Counted from the stretch's first letter, positions 32,851 to 40,341 are shown. The stretch is 44,924 bases of DNA from Actinomycetales bacterium (GCA_015654575.1 JAATGR010000084.1:1-44924), one strand, 5' to 3'. Translations and numbers: made by a program. The notes: a model not told the origin generated them from the sequence alone.

Positions 32851-33648
32851 TTACTTCGGCTCGTGGTACTCGGCGGTGCCGCGCTTCCAGTACCCGCGGA
32901 TGGTGACCTGATCGTTCGACAGGCCCCAGCGATCCAGGAGCAGCGCGCGGCCGGGTTTCACCGCGGAGGCCTCGGCGGCGACGAAACCGAAGACGGAACC
33001 TGCCGGCCGGGCATCCGCCGGGATGCCGTTGAGCCTTGCCGCCAGTGCGGTGCCGGCGGCTGCGCCGTCGCGGTGCACGTACTCGACGCGGATCCCTGCG
33101 GGCGCCTCGACGGGGACGTCGTGCTCCGCGTCCGCCGTCTCGATCAGCACGAGGCCGGTCGCAGCAGGACCGGCGAGGGCAAGGAAGCGTCGGATCGCGG
33201 GGATCGCGGTCTCGTCCCCGGCGAGGAGCCAGGAATCGGGGCTTCCGGTCAGGACTTTCGAGCCGCGGGGTCCGCCCTGGCCGATCATCGCCCCGAGGGG
33301 TGCGGTGGCGGCCCAGGGGGCGGCGATTCCGGCATCGCCGTGCACGGCGAACTCGAGGTCCAGCCATCCTTCGTCCGCGTTCCACGCGAGCGGCGTGTAT
33401 TCGCGCGACGGCGCCTCACGGAAGCCCGCGACATCCGCGGGGTCGATCTCGCCAGCTGGGAAGAACAGGCGGATGTGGTCGTCCGAGCCGGTGGAGGCGA
33501 AGCCGGAGAGGTCCGCGCCTTCCAGCCGCACCCGCACATAACCGGGCGCGACCCATTCCCGCGATGCCAGGCGCAGGACACGGAAGCGAAGTTCGTGCCC
33601 CTCGCGCTCGAAACCGAATTCTGATCCTGATGTCACGGGAATGCTCAT
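32851..33648 (-). CDS. Siderophore-interacting protein (FAD/NAD(P)H ferric-siderophore reductase)
   Basis: A 265-residue member of the SIP family. The FAD-binding part has SREYTPLAW (R-x-Y-T/S motif, about 82-90), VHGDAGIAAPWAATAPLG and IGQGGPRG; the second half has WLLAGDETAIPAIRRFL and the C-terminal ALLLDRWGLSNDQVTIRGYWKRG, both characteristic of ViuB-type reductases. It releases iron from siderophores by reducing Fe(III) in the cytoplasm. The ATG at 33648 has no Shine-Dalgarno; TAGCCT lies exactly six bases upstream on the minus strand, so the mRNA is leaderless. The same hexamer is part of a sequence resembling half of a DtxR/IdeR box, suggesting iron repression. No siderophore uptake genes are adjacent. 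Confidence 0.93.
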   Translation of the reverse strand: MSIPVTSGSEFGFEREGHELRFRVLRLASREWVAPGYVRVRLEGADLSGFASTGSDDHIRLFFPAGEIDPADVAGFREAPSREYTPLAWNADEGWLDLEFAVHGDAGIAAPWAATAPLGAMIGQGGPRGSKVLTGSPDSWLLAGDETAIPAIRRFLALAGPAATGLVLIETADAEHDVPVEAPAGIRVEYVHRDGAAAGTALAARLNGIPADARPAGSVFGFVAAEASAVKPGRALLLDRWGLSNDQVTIRGYWKRGTAEYHEPK

Positions 33649-33667
33649 AAACGCAGGCTAACCCGGA
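33649..33667 (-). promoter_or_regulatory. Candidate -10 and degenerate DtxR/IdeR box upstream of the siderophore-interacting gene
   Basis: On the minus strand GGTTAGCCT matches the left half and centre of the actinobacterial iron-box consensus (TTAGGTTAGSCTAACCTAA); the right half is poorly matched. TAGCCT (33655-33660) doubles as the -10 for a leaderless transcript. Confidence 0.4.
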
Positions 33668-33670
33668 TCC

Positions 33671-33707
33671 CATGACGGTGAGGCGATGCAGACGCCTCAC
33701 CGTCATG
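33671..33707 (-). terminator. Strong 15-bp hairpin after the alcohol dehydrogenase gene
   Basis: CATGACGGTGAGGCG (33671-33685) and its exact reverse complement (33693-33707) surround a 7-base loop. It lies nine bases past the stop of the minus-strand alcohol dehydrogenase gene and upstream of the siderophore-interacting gene, so it should separate the two transcripts. Confidence 0.7.
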
Positions 33708-33716
33708 GTCGGTCGC

Positions 33717-34817
33717 TCAGAAGACGACGACGGGCTTGAGGACCTCGCCCGACTCGCTGTCGGCGAAGGCGGTGTTCAGCTCGTCGAAGGGGTAGGTCTT
33801 CACGAGCTTGTCGAACGGGAACGCGCCGGCGCGGTTCAGCGCGATCAGCTCGGGGATGAACAGCTGGGGCACGGAGTCGCCCTCGACGACCCAGGTGATC
33901 TTGATCGCGCGGGCCAGCGCGCTGGGCAGGTCGATGACGCCCTCGCTGCCCGCCTTCGATGCGCCGAGCGCGCCGGCATGCCCGGACGGGGCGACCGCGT
34001 CGATCATCTGGCGGAAGACGCGGGCGTTCCCGGTCGTGTCCAGCGCGGTCTGCGTGCCGCCTCCGGTGATCTCCAGAATGCGTGCGACGGCATCCTCTTT
34101 CGCGCTGTTGATGACGTGCGTGGCTCCCAGCTCGGTCGCCAGCGCCAGGCGGCCATCGTTGATGTCGACCGCGATGATCGTGCCGACGCGGCTCGCCACC
34201 GCGGCCAGGAGCGCCGAGAGTCCGACGGCGCCGGTGCCGAAGACCACGAAGCTGCCGCCCGGGCCCGGCTTGAGGACGTTGAGGACCGCGCCGGATCCGG
34301 TCTGGATGCCGCAGCCGAGCGGGCCGGCGAGCTCCAGCGGGAAGTCCTCGGGGATCTTCACGACGCTGCGCACCGAGGCGTTGACCAGCTCGGCGAACGA
34401 GGACTGGCCGAAGAAGTGCGACTTGACCGGCGAGCCGTCCGGGTAGGAGAAGGCGGTGGTGCCGTCGGGGCGGCCGCCGGCGAAGTTGTGCACGTAGAGG
34501 TTCTGGCAGTACGAAGGATGCCCGGTCAGGCACTGCGCGCAGGTGCCGCAGCTGTTCACGCTGAGGACGACGTGATCGCCGGGCTGCAGGTGGCTCACGC
34601 CGGGGCCGATCCTCTCCACGATCCCCGCGCCCTCATGGCCGAGCACGATCGGTGGCTGGGTGGGCATCCACCCGTCGCGTACGACGGCGTCGGTGTGGCA
34701 CACGCCGGTGGCGACGATGCGGACCTGCACCTCGTTCGCCTCCGGTTCCCCGATCTCCAGGTCACGGATCTGCAGCGGTTTGCCGAACTCTTCGACGACG
34801 GCGGCCTTGATGGTCAT
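33717..34817 (-). CDS. Zn-dependent alcohol dehydrogenase (aryl/benzyl-alcohol type)
   Basis: A 366-residue medium-chain dehydrogenase with both zinc sites. Catalytic zinc: GVCHTDAVVRDG (about 38) and LGHEGAGIVERIG (about 60). Structural zinc: the four-Cys lobe CGTCAQCLTGHPSYC (about 90-104). Cofactor fold: VFGTGAVGLSALLAA (about 193). The pattern and LGCGIQTGSGAVLNVLKPG resemble aryl-alcohol (benzyl alcohol) and NAD(P)-dependent dehydrogenases. AAGGAG (34824-34829) precedes the ATG at 34817. A 7-1-7 inverted repeat GCACGGC-G-GCCGTGC (34883-34897) lies upstream and may be an operator. The physiological alcohol is not known. Confidence 0.92.
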   Translation of the reverse strand: MTIKAAVVEEFGKPLQIRDLEIGEPEANEVQVRIVATGVCHTDAVVRDGWMPTQPPIVLGHEGAGIVERIGPGVSHLQPGDHVVLSVNSCGTCAQCLTGHPSYCQNLYVHNFAGGRPDGTTAFSYPDGSPVKSHFFGQSSFAELVNASVRSVVKIPEDFPLELAGPLGCGIQTGSGAVLNVLKPGPGGSFVVFGTGAVGLSALLAAVASRVGTIIAVDINDGRLALATELGATHVINSAKEDAVARILEITGGGTQTALDTTGNARVFRQMIDAVAPSGHAGALGASKAGSEGVIDLPSALARAIKITWVVEGDSVPQLFIPELIALNRAGAFPFDKLVKTYPFDELNTAFADSESGEVLKPVVVF

Positions 34818-35084
34818 TGCGTGCTCCTTGTCTTCGACGCGCCCTGAATGCCGGGCGTTATGTCCTCTGGAAGAATACGTCGGCACGGCGGCCGTGCGTC
34901 AGTCGTTCGGAGTGTTCCGCGGCGGGCTCATCCGACTCGTCCGGGGGGAGTGCGTACCCTCATGTGCGGGCTCTTCGGCCTCCTCCGGAACGGGGGTTCG
35001 TGCGGGCGTCCGTGCGGCGGGGATCCGGGGCTTTCGACGCTGTGTCCAGGGCTGTGGCCGTGCCGGGGGCCGTCTCGGGGGACG

Positions 35085-35825
35085 TCAGCGCGTGGCGTCC
35101 AGTGCGGCTGCGGCCATCCAGGGACCGGTCCACCAACTCCGCCAGCCGAGCCGGACGGGCCCGGCCACGGTCAGGCCGAGTCGGCGGAGCTCGTCGGCGA
35201 ACTCGCGGGTTCGCTGGATGTCGAAGATGATCAGACGACCGTCCGGGGCGAGGACCCGGACCGCTTCCTCGATCGCGGTACGGCGTCCCTCTGCGGTGGG
35301 CAGGTTGTGGATCGACAGGCTCGCGGTAACCAGCGCGAATCTGCCATCGTCGTAGGGCAGGCGGGTCATGTCGCCGGTATCGAAGCGGATCCGGTCGTCG
35401 ACGTCGTTCAGCGTCGCGTTGTCCGTCGCGGCTTCGCGGGAATTCCCCGATTGGTCGACGGTGCGCCAGAGGTCGATACCGGTGACTCGGACGTCGGGGA
35501 ATCGAGCCGCGATCATGATCGAGACCGCGCCGCGTCCGCAGCCGAGGTCCAGCGCCTCCTCACCGGGTCGGAGGGAGGCTCCTCGCAGCCGGCGATCCCA
35601 TATCACGAACTTGCCCCGCAGCGACGCGTACCAATAGAGGGCGGCGCCGAGCAGGTTCAGCACGGCGCACGCGGCGAAATACGCGGACAGTGCGGTCATC
35701 CACCATCCACCGTCCCAGACGGCGAACGCCACGCCGACCGCGATCGATGCGGCGGAGATGCCGATCCACAGCCACGGCACCCAGGGCGCATCGATGCCGT
35801 AGTCCCCGCGTGGCCTCGCCGGCAT
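35085..35825 (-). CDS. Membrane-anchored SAM-dependent methyltransferase
   Basis: A 246-residue protein with two N-terminal hydrophobic helices (about 15-37 and 43-67) followed by a class I methyltransferase: motif I LDLGCGRGAVSIMIA (about 93-107), VTGIDLW (acidic motif II), RFDTGDMTRLPYDDGRFALVTASLSIHNLP and the late block VRVLAPDGRLIIFDI. The helix-plus-methyltransferase design suggests a lipid or hydrophobic substrate. TATCAGGAGG provides a strong ribosome-binding site for the ATG at 35825. It is divergent from a PadR regulator across only 51 bases containing a palindrome, so it is probably the regulated target. Confidence 0.87.
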   Translation of the reverse strand: MPARPRGDYGIDAPWVPWLWIGISAASIAVGVAFAVWDGGWWMTALSAYFAACAVLNLLGAALYWYASLRGKFVIWDRRLRGASLRPGEEALDLGCGRGAVSIMIAARFPDVRVTGIDLWRTVDQSGNSREAATDNATLNDVDDRIRFDTGDMTRLPYDDGRFALVTASLSIHNLPTAEGRRTAIEEAVRVLAPDGRLIIFDIQRTREFADELRRLGLTVAGPVRLGWRSWWTGPWMAAAALDATR

Positions 35826-35845
35826 TGCGACCTCCTGATACTAAA

Positions 35846-35857
35846 GTTTGAGTAAAC
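35846..35857. promoter_or_regulatory. Candidate PadR operator
   Basis: GTTT-GAGT-AAAC is a perfect 4-4-4 palindrome within an AT-rich stretch (CTAAAGTTTGAGTAAACACT) in the 51-base gap between the divergent methyltransferase and padR genes. The position suits simultaneous control of both genes. Confidence 0.5.
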
Positions 35858-35876
35858 ACTACGACGGAGGGGCTCG

Positions 35877-36419
35877 ATGGGGAAGCAGACCACGCGGATC
35901 ATGGTGCTCGGCGCCATCTCCTATCGTCAGCCGATCAGTGGGTATGGCGTAGAGAGGGTGCTCAGCGAGTGGGCCGTCGACCGCTGGACGACCATCGCCC
36001 CGGCCTCCATCTATCAGCAACTCCGCTCTCTGCGTTCCGCCGGTCTGATTGAGCCCGTCGACGCGGGTACCGGTCGCGCCATCGACTATCGGTGCACAGA
36101 GACCGGAAAGGCGGAACTTCATCGCCTGCTGCGTGCTCTCCTCGACGAGCAGGATTTCCAGCCGCTCAGCCTCATCCCGCTCCTGCACTTCACACCGTCG
36201 CTCTCCAGGCGCGAGTTGACGGAAGGGCTTGCTCGACGAATATCCCTTATCGACCAGGCCGTGGCACACGAGACCGATGTCCTCCAACGGGCCGCGACGT
36301 CCGGGCCCTCGCACGTCACGGAGATATTCCGGCTCATCTGGCACGGCTATCGCGCCGACCGCGACTGGTGCCGGGATTTCCTGGACCGTCTCGAAGCCGA
36401 CGCGGAGGGCTCGGACTGA
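35877..36419 (+). CDS. PadR-family transcriptional regulator
   Basis: A 180-residue regulator. The N-terminal winged helix is IMVLGAISYRQPISGYGVERVLSEWAVDRWTTIAPASIYQQLRSLRSAGLIEPV (about 9-63), the PadR pattern, followed by a C-terminal helical dimer domain (about 100-175). GGAGGGG precedes the ATG. It sits back to back with the membrane methyltransferase gene and the GTTT-GAGT-AAAC palindrome lies between, so autoregulation and control of the methyltransferase are likely. It is the last intact core-like gene before the decayed accessory patch. Confidence 0.9.
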   Translation: MGKQTTRIMVLGAISYRQPISGYGVERVLSEWAVDRWTTIAPASIYQQLRSLRSAGLIEPVDAGTGRAIDYRCTETGKAELHRLLRALLDEQDFQPLSLIPLLHFTPSLSRRELTEGLARRISLIDQAVAHETDVLQRAATSGPSHVTEIFRLIWHGYRADRDWCRDFLDRLEADAEGSD

Positions 36420-36449
36420 TCGGGGCTCCGACGCTTCGGACGGGCTGAA

Positions 36450-36468
36450 AATGTACAGCGTGCACGTT
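36450..36468. promoter_or_regulatory. Imperfect inverted repeat upstream of the MerR fragment
   Basis: AATGTACAG and GTGCACGTT are separated by one base and are complementary at six of nine positions. The rest of 36420-36598 shows no gene. It could be a relic operator of the broken MerR system. Confidence 0.25.
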
Positions 36469-36598
36469 GGGTCGGGAGGACTCGGCGGTGATCCGCGTCG
36501 AGCGGACGAAGGCGGTCCCGACAACCGTTGATGCCGCGGCTGCCGTCGTCAGGGGCAGAGTTGCCGTGGACCGGGGTTCAGGGTGGAGGCCGACGGGC

Positions 36599-36727
36599 AT
36601 GAGCGCATCGGGTGAAACGATCGGTATCTCGGACGTCGCTGCGCGGCTGGGTCTGCAGGCAGACACATTGCGCTATTTCGAGCGTCGAGGCGTCGTGCCG
36701 CCGCCGGCGCGTGATGCGACCGGCCGT
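36599..36727 (+). pseudogene. MerR-family regulator, truncated after the first helix-turn-helix
   Basis: The ATG at 36599 follows GGAGG (36584-36588) at normal spacing. The translation MSASGETIGISDVAARLGLQADTLRYFERRGVVPPPARDATGR is a clean MerR N-terminus, but where relatives continue R-R-Y (recognition wing) the frame enters unrelated sequence (GVLWGG...) from about 36728. Only about 43 of an expected 110-150 residues remain. The break coincides with the left edge of an IS256-family remnant, so insertion is the likely cause. Confidence 0.7.
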
Positions 36728-37090
36728 GGCGTTCTCTGGGGTGGTGTCGTTCTCGGTTCTGGGTGTCACGTCGTTGACGTGGTGAGCCATCGTTCGATGG
36801 TCAGTGAGAACTGATCGAAGCTACTCACGGAAAGACGCAACGCACGATGGCTCTAGACAGTCTGTCCTCCTCGAGCTCCTTGGGGAACTGAAACTCACCG
36901 ACGTCACCGGCCGGATCCGGGTCGCGACCGAAACGCTCTACCAGGAGCTGATCGACGCGGAAGCTGCCGCGTTCATCGGCGCCGCCCCATTCGAACGCAC
37001 CCCGGCTCGGACGACGGTGCGGAATGGCCCGTTCGCCGAGGAGCGCCCAGACCGCCGCGTTGCCGGCCGTGAACGGGTAAAGAAGGTTCT
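36728..37090 (+). mobile_element. IS256-family transposase remnant (N-terminal part, frameshifted)
   Basis: From an ATG at 36847 the sequence encodes MALD, then after a one-base loss near 36858 continues in another frame as QSVLLELLGELKLTDVTGRIRVATETLYQELIDAEAAAFIGAAPFERT...RNG, the characteristic N-terminus of actinobacterial IS256-family transposases. Homology stops at about 37027; the DDE catalytic region and right end are missing. Sequence from about 36731 (GTTCTGGG..GACGTGG region) may be the left terminal segment; element edges are approximate. The product cannot be active. Confidence 0.72.
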
Positions 37091-37100
37091 CACAGCTCGG

Positions 37101-38311
37101 TCACCGCGCCTTCTCCCGACGGCCTGCCCGCTCAGCGAATCGGTCGAGCGCGGCGAGTACCTCATCGCTCCGCCAGAACGGTCCAAGCTGGTGCTCGGCT
37201 TTGGATCTGAGAATGCCGGCGTCCACGAGCGCTTGGAGCGGTGGGTACACGTTGGGCTGTTGAACCCCGATGGCCGCGGCGGCTGTTGTGGAGTCGATGA
37301 CGGGGCGCTGCAGGATGATGTCGATCAGGCGCCACGCATTGCTCGATCTGCGGACGTGTAGGCGGTCGTTCCATGCGGCTTTTATACTGTCCAGCTCAGC
37401 GACGAGCTCGCGAGCGTTGGCCACGGCTCGGAGCGACGCGTTCGCGAAGGCGCGGATGATGGGGGAGATGTCCCCATCGCGGTAGGCGGTGAGTGCGCGG
37501 TGGTATCCCTCGACGTCGGCGAGGAGACCTGCGGACACGGGGACGGCGACGTTACGGGTCGTGCCGCGGTAGCGCAGCATCGCCTGTGCGAGTGCGCGGC
37601 CTGTGCGTCCGTTGCCGTCGCTGAAGGGGTGGATGGTCTCGAACTGGGCGTGCGCGACCGCAACCGCGGAGAGCGCGGGGATATCTGTGCGCCGTGCAAA
37701 CGCGAGAACGTCTTCGACGAGACCGTGAACCTTCTCGTGGTGCGGTGCGACAAACTCGGCACCGCTCGGGGAGTCCGTGCGGGTGCCGACCCACACTGCG
37801 ACATCGTGCAAGACGCCGGGCGTGTGTCGGGGCTGATCCTCAAGGAGAGTCGCGTGTATGGCGAGAACGGTCGAGACGGAGAGCTCTTGTGCCAGATCGA
37901 GTGCTGTGCGCATGGCGCGGGTGTTGGCAGCGACCTCGGTGTCATTGCGGCTTCGTTTCGCGCCGAGTTCTGCGCTGAAGATCGCGCGTGCGCTGGCCGT
38001 GAGGTTTTCTATCTGTGATGATGACGCCGCCTCAGAGCGCAGGAGAACGGGGGCGAATGTCGCGATGCGGTGTCCGAGCTCGCATCGAGTCGACCGATTT
38101 CCTGGGTTGCGTCATCTGCTAGCGTGGCCGTTTCGCGGTCGGCCGTGGGGGTCAGATCGGCGATCATCGCCGGTACCGCGGCGCGGTAGCGCCGGGGGCC
38201 GGAGACTGATGGGCGTGCCTGCGTGGCTGGCTCCCATACCAGCTCCTCCGTGCTGATGGCCGGCCAGTGGAATTCGGAGGCTGGAGGGCCGCCGGAGGGC
38301 ACATTACCCAT
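37101..38311 (-). pseudogene. Fic-family (AMP transferase fold) protein with a one-base frameshift
   Basis: The C-terminal piece is open from its last in-frame ATG (37913) to 37101 and holds the Fic core HPFSDGNGRTGR (intact catalytic His and anion-binding residues) plus a C-terminal winged helix. The same frame stays open upstream through APVLLRSEAASSSQIENLTASARAI to about 38080. The true N-terminus, MGNVPSG...WEPATQARPSVSGPRRYRAAVPAMIAD...EIGRLDA, starts at 38311 in another frame. The two join by restoring one G near 38078-38083 (giving LDA-ELGHRIATF). The full protein would be about 400 residues, normal for the class with an internal S/T-x-x-x-E-type inhibitory helix (here SSSQIENL). It is either a decayed gene, a phase-variable or frameshifted one, or an assembly error. 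GGGAG lies at good distance before the 38311 ATG. Confidence 0.82.
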
Positions 38312-38328
38312 AAGGAGAACTCCCGCGA

Positions 38329-38354
38329 TTATGAGTAACTCACTCTACTCATAA
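38329..38354. promoter_or_regulatory. Perfect 9-8-9 palindrome in the fic promoter
   Basis: TTATGAGTA (38329-38337) and TACTCATAA (38346-38354) flank ACTCACTC, 18 bases upstream of the fic start. It is a probable operator; the winged helix at the C-terminus of this Fic class makes autoregulation plausible. The rest of 38355-38655 is AT-richer than the flanks and shows no recognisable gene; small frames there have no family features. Confidence 0.55.
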
Positions 38355-38655
38355 GTCTAGTCGCAATCGATTATGGCTTGATGGTTGGACTTGCAGACGG
38401 TTGTCATACGCTGCCGAAGTCGGGTGGTAGAGGCGTCCCAGCGGCTGACACCACTGACCTTGCTGACCGTCACGACCCGAGGACCCGGAGAACCGCCCCG
38501 CAGCGCCACGCGTCGCTCTGTCACACCCTCATGCCAAAATCAGGCTCAAGCGGGCGCGCCGACGCTCAACCGACCGAGCTCAAGAGGCCGACGAAAGATC
38601 GAGGCTAAGGATGGTAAATGTGTGGCCACACTGTCGGGAGTAACGTTGCGCTCTT

Positions 38656-38880
38656 ATGACTTTACGCTGGCGAGCCCGCCCATACATCGTGACTGTGCAT
38701 CCCGACGGTCATTGGTGGCATATCCAGGTCCCGGAACTCGGGACCGCTTCTCAAGTGATCACTCTGCGTGAAGTGCCTACGCAAGCGCGAGATCTCATCG
38801 CTGTCTGGTTGGATATCGATCCGAAGCGGATTCGCATCATCGTTCGGCGGCGCAGCGGAATCCGCGCTGGATGGACGTGA
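38656..38880 (+). CDS. Small HicB-like antitoxin-type protein, no partner seen
   Basis: A 74-residue protein, PYIVTVHPDGHWWHIQVPELGTASQVITLREVPTQARDLIAVWLDIDPKRIRIIV, matching the partial RNase H-like fold of HicB antitoxins (short strand, D-G-x-W-x-x-x-V-P, then a helix with A-x-x-x-I-x). It lacks a C-terminal DNA-binding domain, and I see no HicA toxin (small double-stranded RNA-binding fold) on either side. The ATG has no ribosome-binding site, and the gene lies in the decayed patch, so it may be a remnant. Stand-alone HicB-like proteins are common in actinobacteria. Confidence 0.55.
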   Translation: MTLRWRARPYIVTVHPDGHWWHIQVPELGTASQVITLREVPTQARDLIAVWLDIDPKRIRIIVRRRSGIRAGWT

Positions 38881-38997
38881 TGCGTCGAGCGCATCCGCAT
38901 TTCGAATGCCCAAGGTCAGTGGAAATGTGAGAGCAAGGAGGATTACGCAGCGATCGTGTCTGCTGTTGCCTCTCCGGCGGACCGATAGATGAACGGA

Positions 38998-39681
38998 TCA
39001 GCATGCACCAAGCTCGCAGAGGATGGCGCCGACGTTGCGTCTACCTCGTTCGGACCGTCGGTGCGTCTCGATGATGGTGAATCCGGCTGCCTCGAGCTCG
39101 GCGCTCAGCTGGTGCACCGGCCAACGGTAGGCGCGAACGACTGTGTGGTTGAAGGGCTCGATGTCGGTGCCATCGAAGTATCCGAGCAGCAGAGTCCCGC
39201 CGGGGCGAAGAACTCGCGCGAACTCGTGTAGCGGTACGCCTATTCGCGACGGTTGGTGATGGATCGTTGAGAACCAGGAGAGTATGCCGCCGAAGGAGTC
39301 GTCGGATTCGTCGATTGCGTCGATAGTGCCGACGTCGAACCTGACGGCGGGGTAGCTGGCCCGGGCCCTATCGATGAACTCCGGGATGATATCGACCCCG
39401 CGAATGTCGACGCCGCAATCATCGAGGTAGTTGGTCCAGTGACCCGGTCCGCATCCTGCGTCGAGCACCCGGCCTGATACCTTACTCGCCCACGTGTCGA
39501 CGAACTGCCTATCGCTCGGATGGACCGTGCTCATGGAACCGAGAGCGTCGGCATACTCGGCGGCACGGGCGGCGTACGCAGTCTCGGCATCGGTCGCATC
39601 AAGAGGATATCGACGTGGGCTCGGGGATCGACTCGGCCCCCGGCTTTCGAGGCCGACCGGCCCCAGACCGGCCCAAGCCAT
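38998..39681 (-). CDS. Class I SAM-dependent methyltransferase
   Basis: A 227-residue methyltransferase: motif I GRVLDAGCGPGHWTNYL (about 72-88), DIRGVDIIPEFIDRAR, FDVGTIDAIDESDDSFGGILSWFSTIHH and VLRPGGTLLLGYFDG. The start is uncertain. The ATG at 39681 is used; family members usually start close to the DATDAETAYAARAAEYADALGSM block, which here has no nearby start codon, so the N-terminus may have been altered. It is on the minus strand at the right-hand edge of the accessory patch, immediately before the tRNA cluster terminator. The substrate is unknown. Confidence 0.75.
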   Translation of the reverse strand: MAWAGLGPVGLESRGPSRSPSPRRYPLDATDAETAYAARAAEYADALGSMSTVHPSDRQFVDTWASKVSGRVLDAGCGPGHWTNYLDDCGVDIRGVDIIPEFIDRARASYPAVRFDVGTIDAIDESDDSFGGILSWFSTIHHQPSRIGVPLHEFARVLRPGGTLLLGYFDGTDIEPFNHTVVRAYRWPVHQLSAELEAAGFTIIETHRRSERGRRNVGAILCELGAC

Positions 39682-39801
39682 CAACGAGGCGTGTGAATCG
39701 GCACCCATCGGCCGCGTTTCGTCTCGCTTCGCTCGCTCAATGATTGGGGGTTCGGAGTGCCGCGCGTGTGCGGAAAAATCGCCCCTCACCAGGGCAAAGC
39801 A

Positions 39802-39835
39802 AAACCCCCGCCATGTAGAAGCTAGGCGAGGGTTT
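39802..39835 (-). terminator. Terminator of the tRNA cluster
   Basis: AAACCCCCGCC (39802-39812) pairs with GGCGAGGGTTT (39825-39835), with one mismatch and a 12-base loop, then a run of T on the transcribed (minus) strand. It lies 28 bases downstream of tRNA-Phe and is the most classical rho-independent terminator in the window. Confidence 0.7.
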
Positions 39836-39862
39836 CTGGGATGACTGTAATGATCATCCGTG

Positions 39863-39935
39863 TGGCTCCGACGGGCGTCGATCCCGTGACCTCACGATTT
39901 TCAGTCGTGCGCTCTACCAACTGAGCTACAGAGCC
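39863..39935 (-). tRNA. tRNA-Phe (GAA)
   Basis: A 73-base cloverleaf on the minus strand: acceptor GGCTCTG with CGGAGCC, D-arm GCTCAGTTGGTAGAGC, anticodon loop CTGAAAA (anticodon GAA), T-arm GGGATCGACGCCC and discriminator A. CCA is not encoded. Its 3' end faces the decayed accessory patch. Confidence 0.95.
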
Positions 39936-39937
39936 GC

Positions 39938-39991
39938 GCGGCATGTGGCATGCCGCATCCCAGACGAAAGGCCCTCTTCGAGAAAAGGGCC
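39938..39991 (-). other. tRNA spacer hairpins
   Basis: Between tRNA-Asp and tRNA-Phe, GCGGCAT (39938-39944) pairs with ATGCCGC (39950-39956), and GGCCCT (39970-39975) pairs with AGGGCC (39986-39991). They may guide processing of the tRNA transcript. Confidence 0.4.
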
Positions 39992-40003
39992 CGTCGCTCG
40001 GAG

Positions 40004-40077
40004 CGACCCTGACGGGACTTGAACCCGCGACCTCCGCCGTGACAGGGCGGCACGCTAACCAACTGCGCTACAGGGCC
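40004..40077 (-). tRNA. tRNA-Asp (GTC)
   Basis: A 74-base cloverleaf on the minus strand: acceptor GGCCCTG with CAGGGTC, anticodon loop CTGTCAC (anticodon GTC), T-loop GTTCAAGTC and discriminator G, as usual for Asp. CCA is not encoded. Confidence 0.95.
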
Positions 40078-40104
40078 ATGCTTGTTCAATTATGTCGGAA
40101 TCGG

Positions 40105-40177
40105 TGACCCCAACGGGATTCGAACCCGTGCTACCGCCGTGAAAGGGCGGCGTCCTAGGCCGCTAAACGATGGGGCC
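40105..40177 (-). tRNA. tRNA-Glu (TTC)
   Basis: A 73-base cloverleaf on the minus strand: acceptor GGCCCCA with TGGGGTC, anticodon loop CTTTCAC (anticodon TTC), T-loop GTTCGAATC and discriminator A. It is the first gene of the Glu-Asp-Phe cluster. Confidence 0.95.
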
Positions 40178-40341
40178 GAGCGAACCCGCGGGCTCACGCT
40201 TACCGACGCCCAAGCATACGTGACGGCGAAGCTATTCGCGAATCGGTGCAGCACCGGATCGCGGATGCCTCCGCGCGCCACCGGGGCTGAGCCGCGATCC
40301 GGGATGAGGATGGCCGCGGTGCTCCGCACCCATCGTTCGCG

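Noticed and set aside
34883-34897. 7-1-7 inverted repeat as a defined operator for the alcohol dehydrogenase
   Set aside because: GC-rich short palindromes are frequent in this DNA and no regulator is nearby; mentioned only in the gene entry.
38378-38771. Small plus-strand frames between fic and the HicB-like gene
   Set aside because: No ribosome-binding sites, no recognisable motifs and poor codon structure; probably non-coding or fossil sequence.
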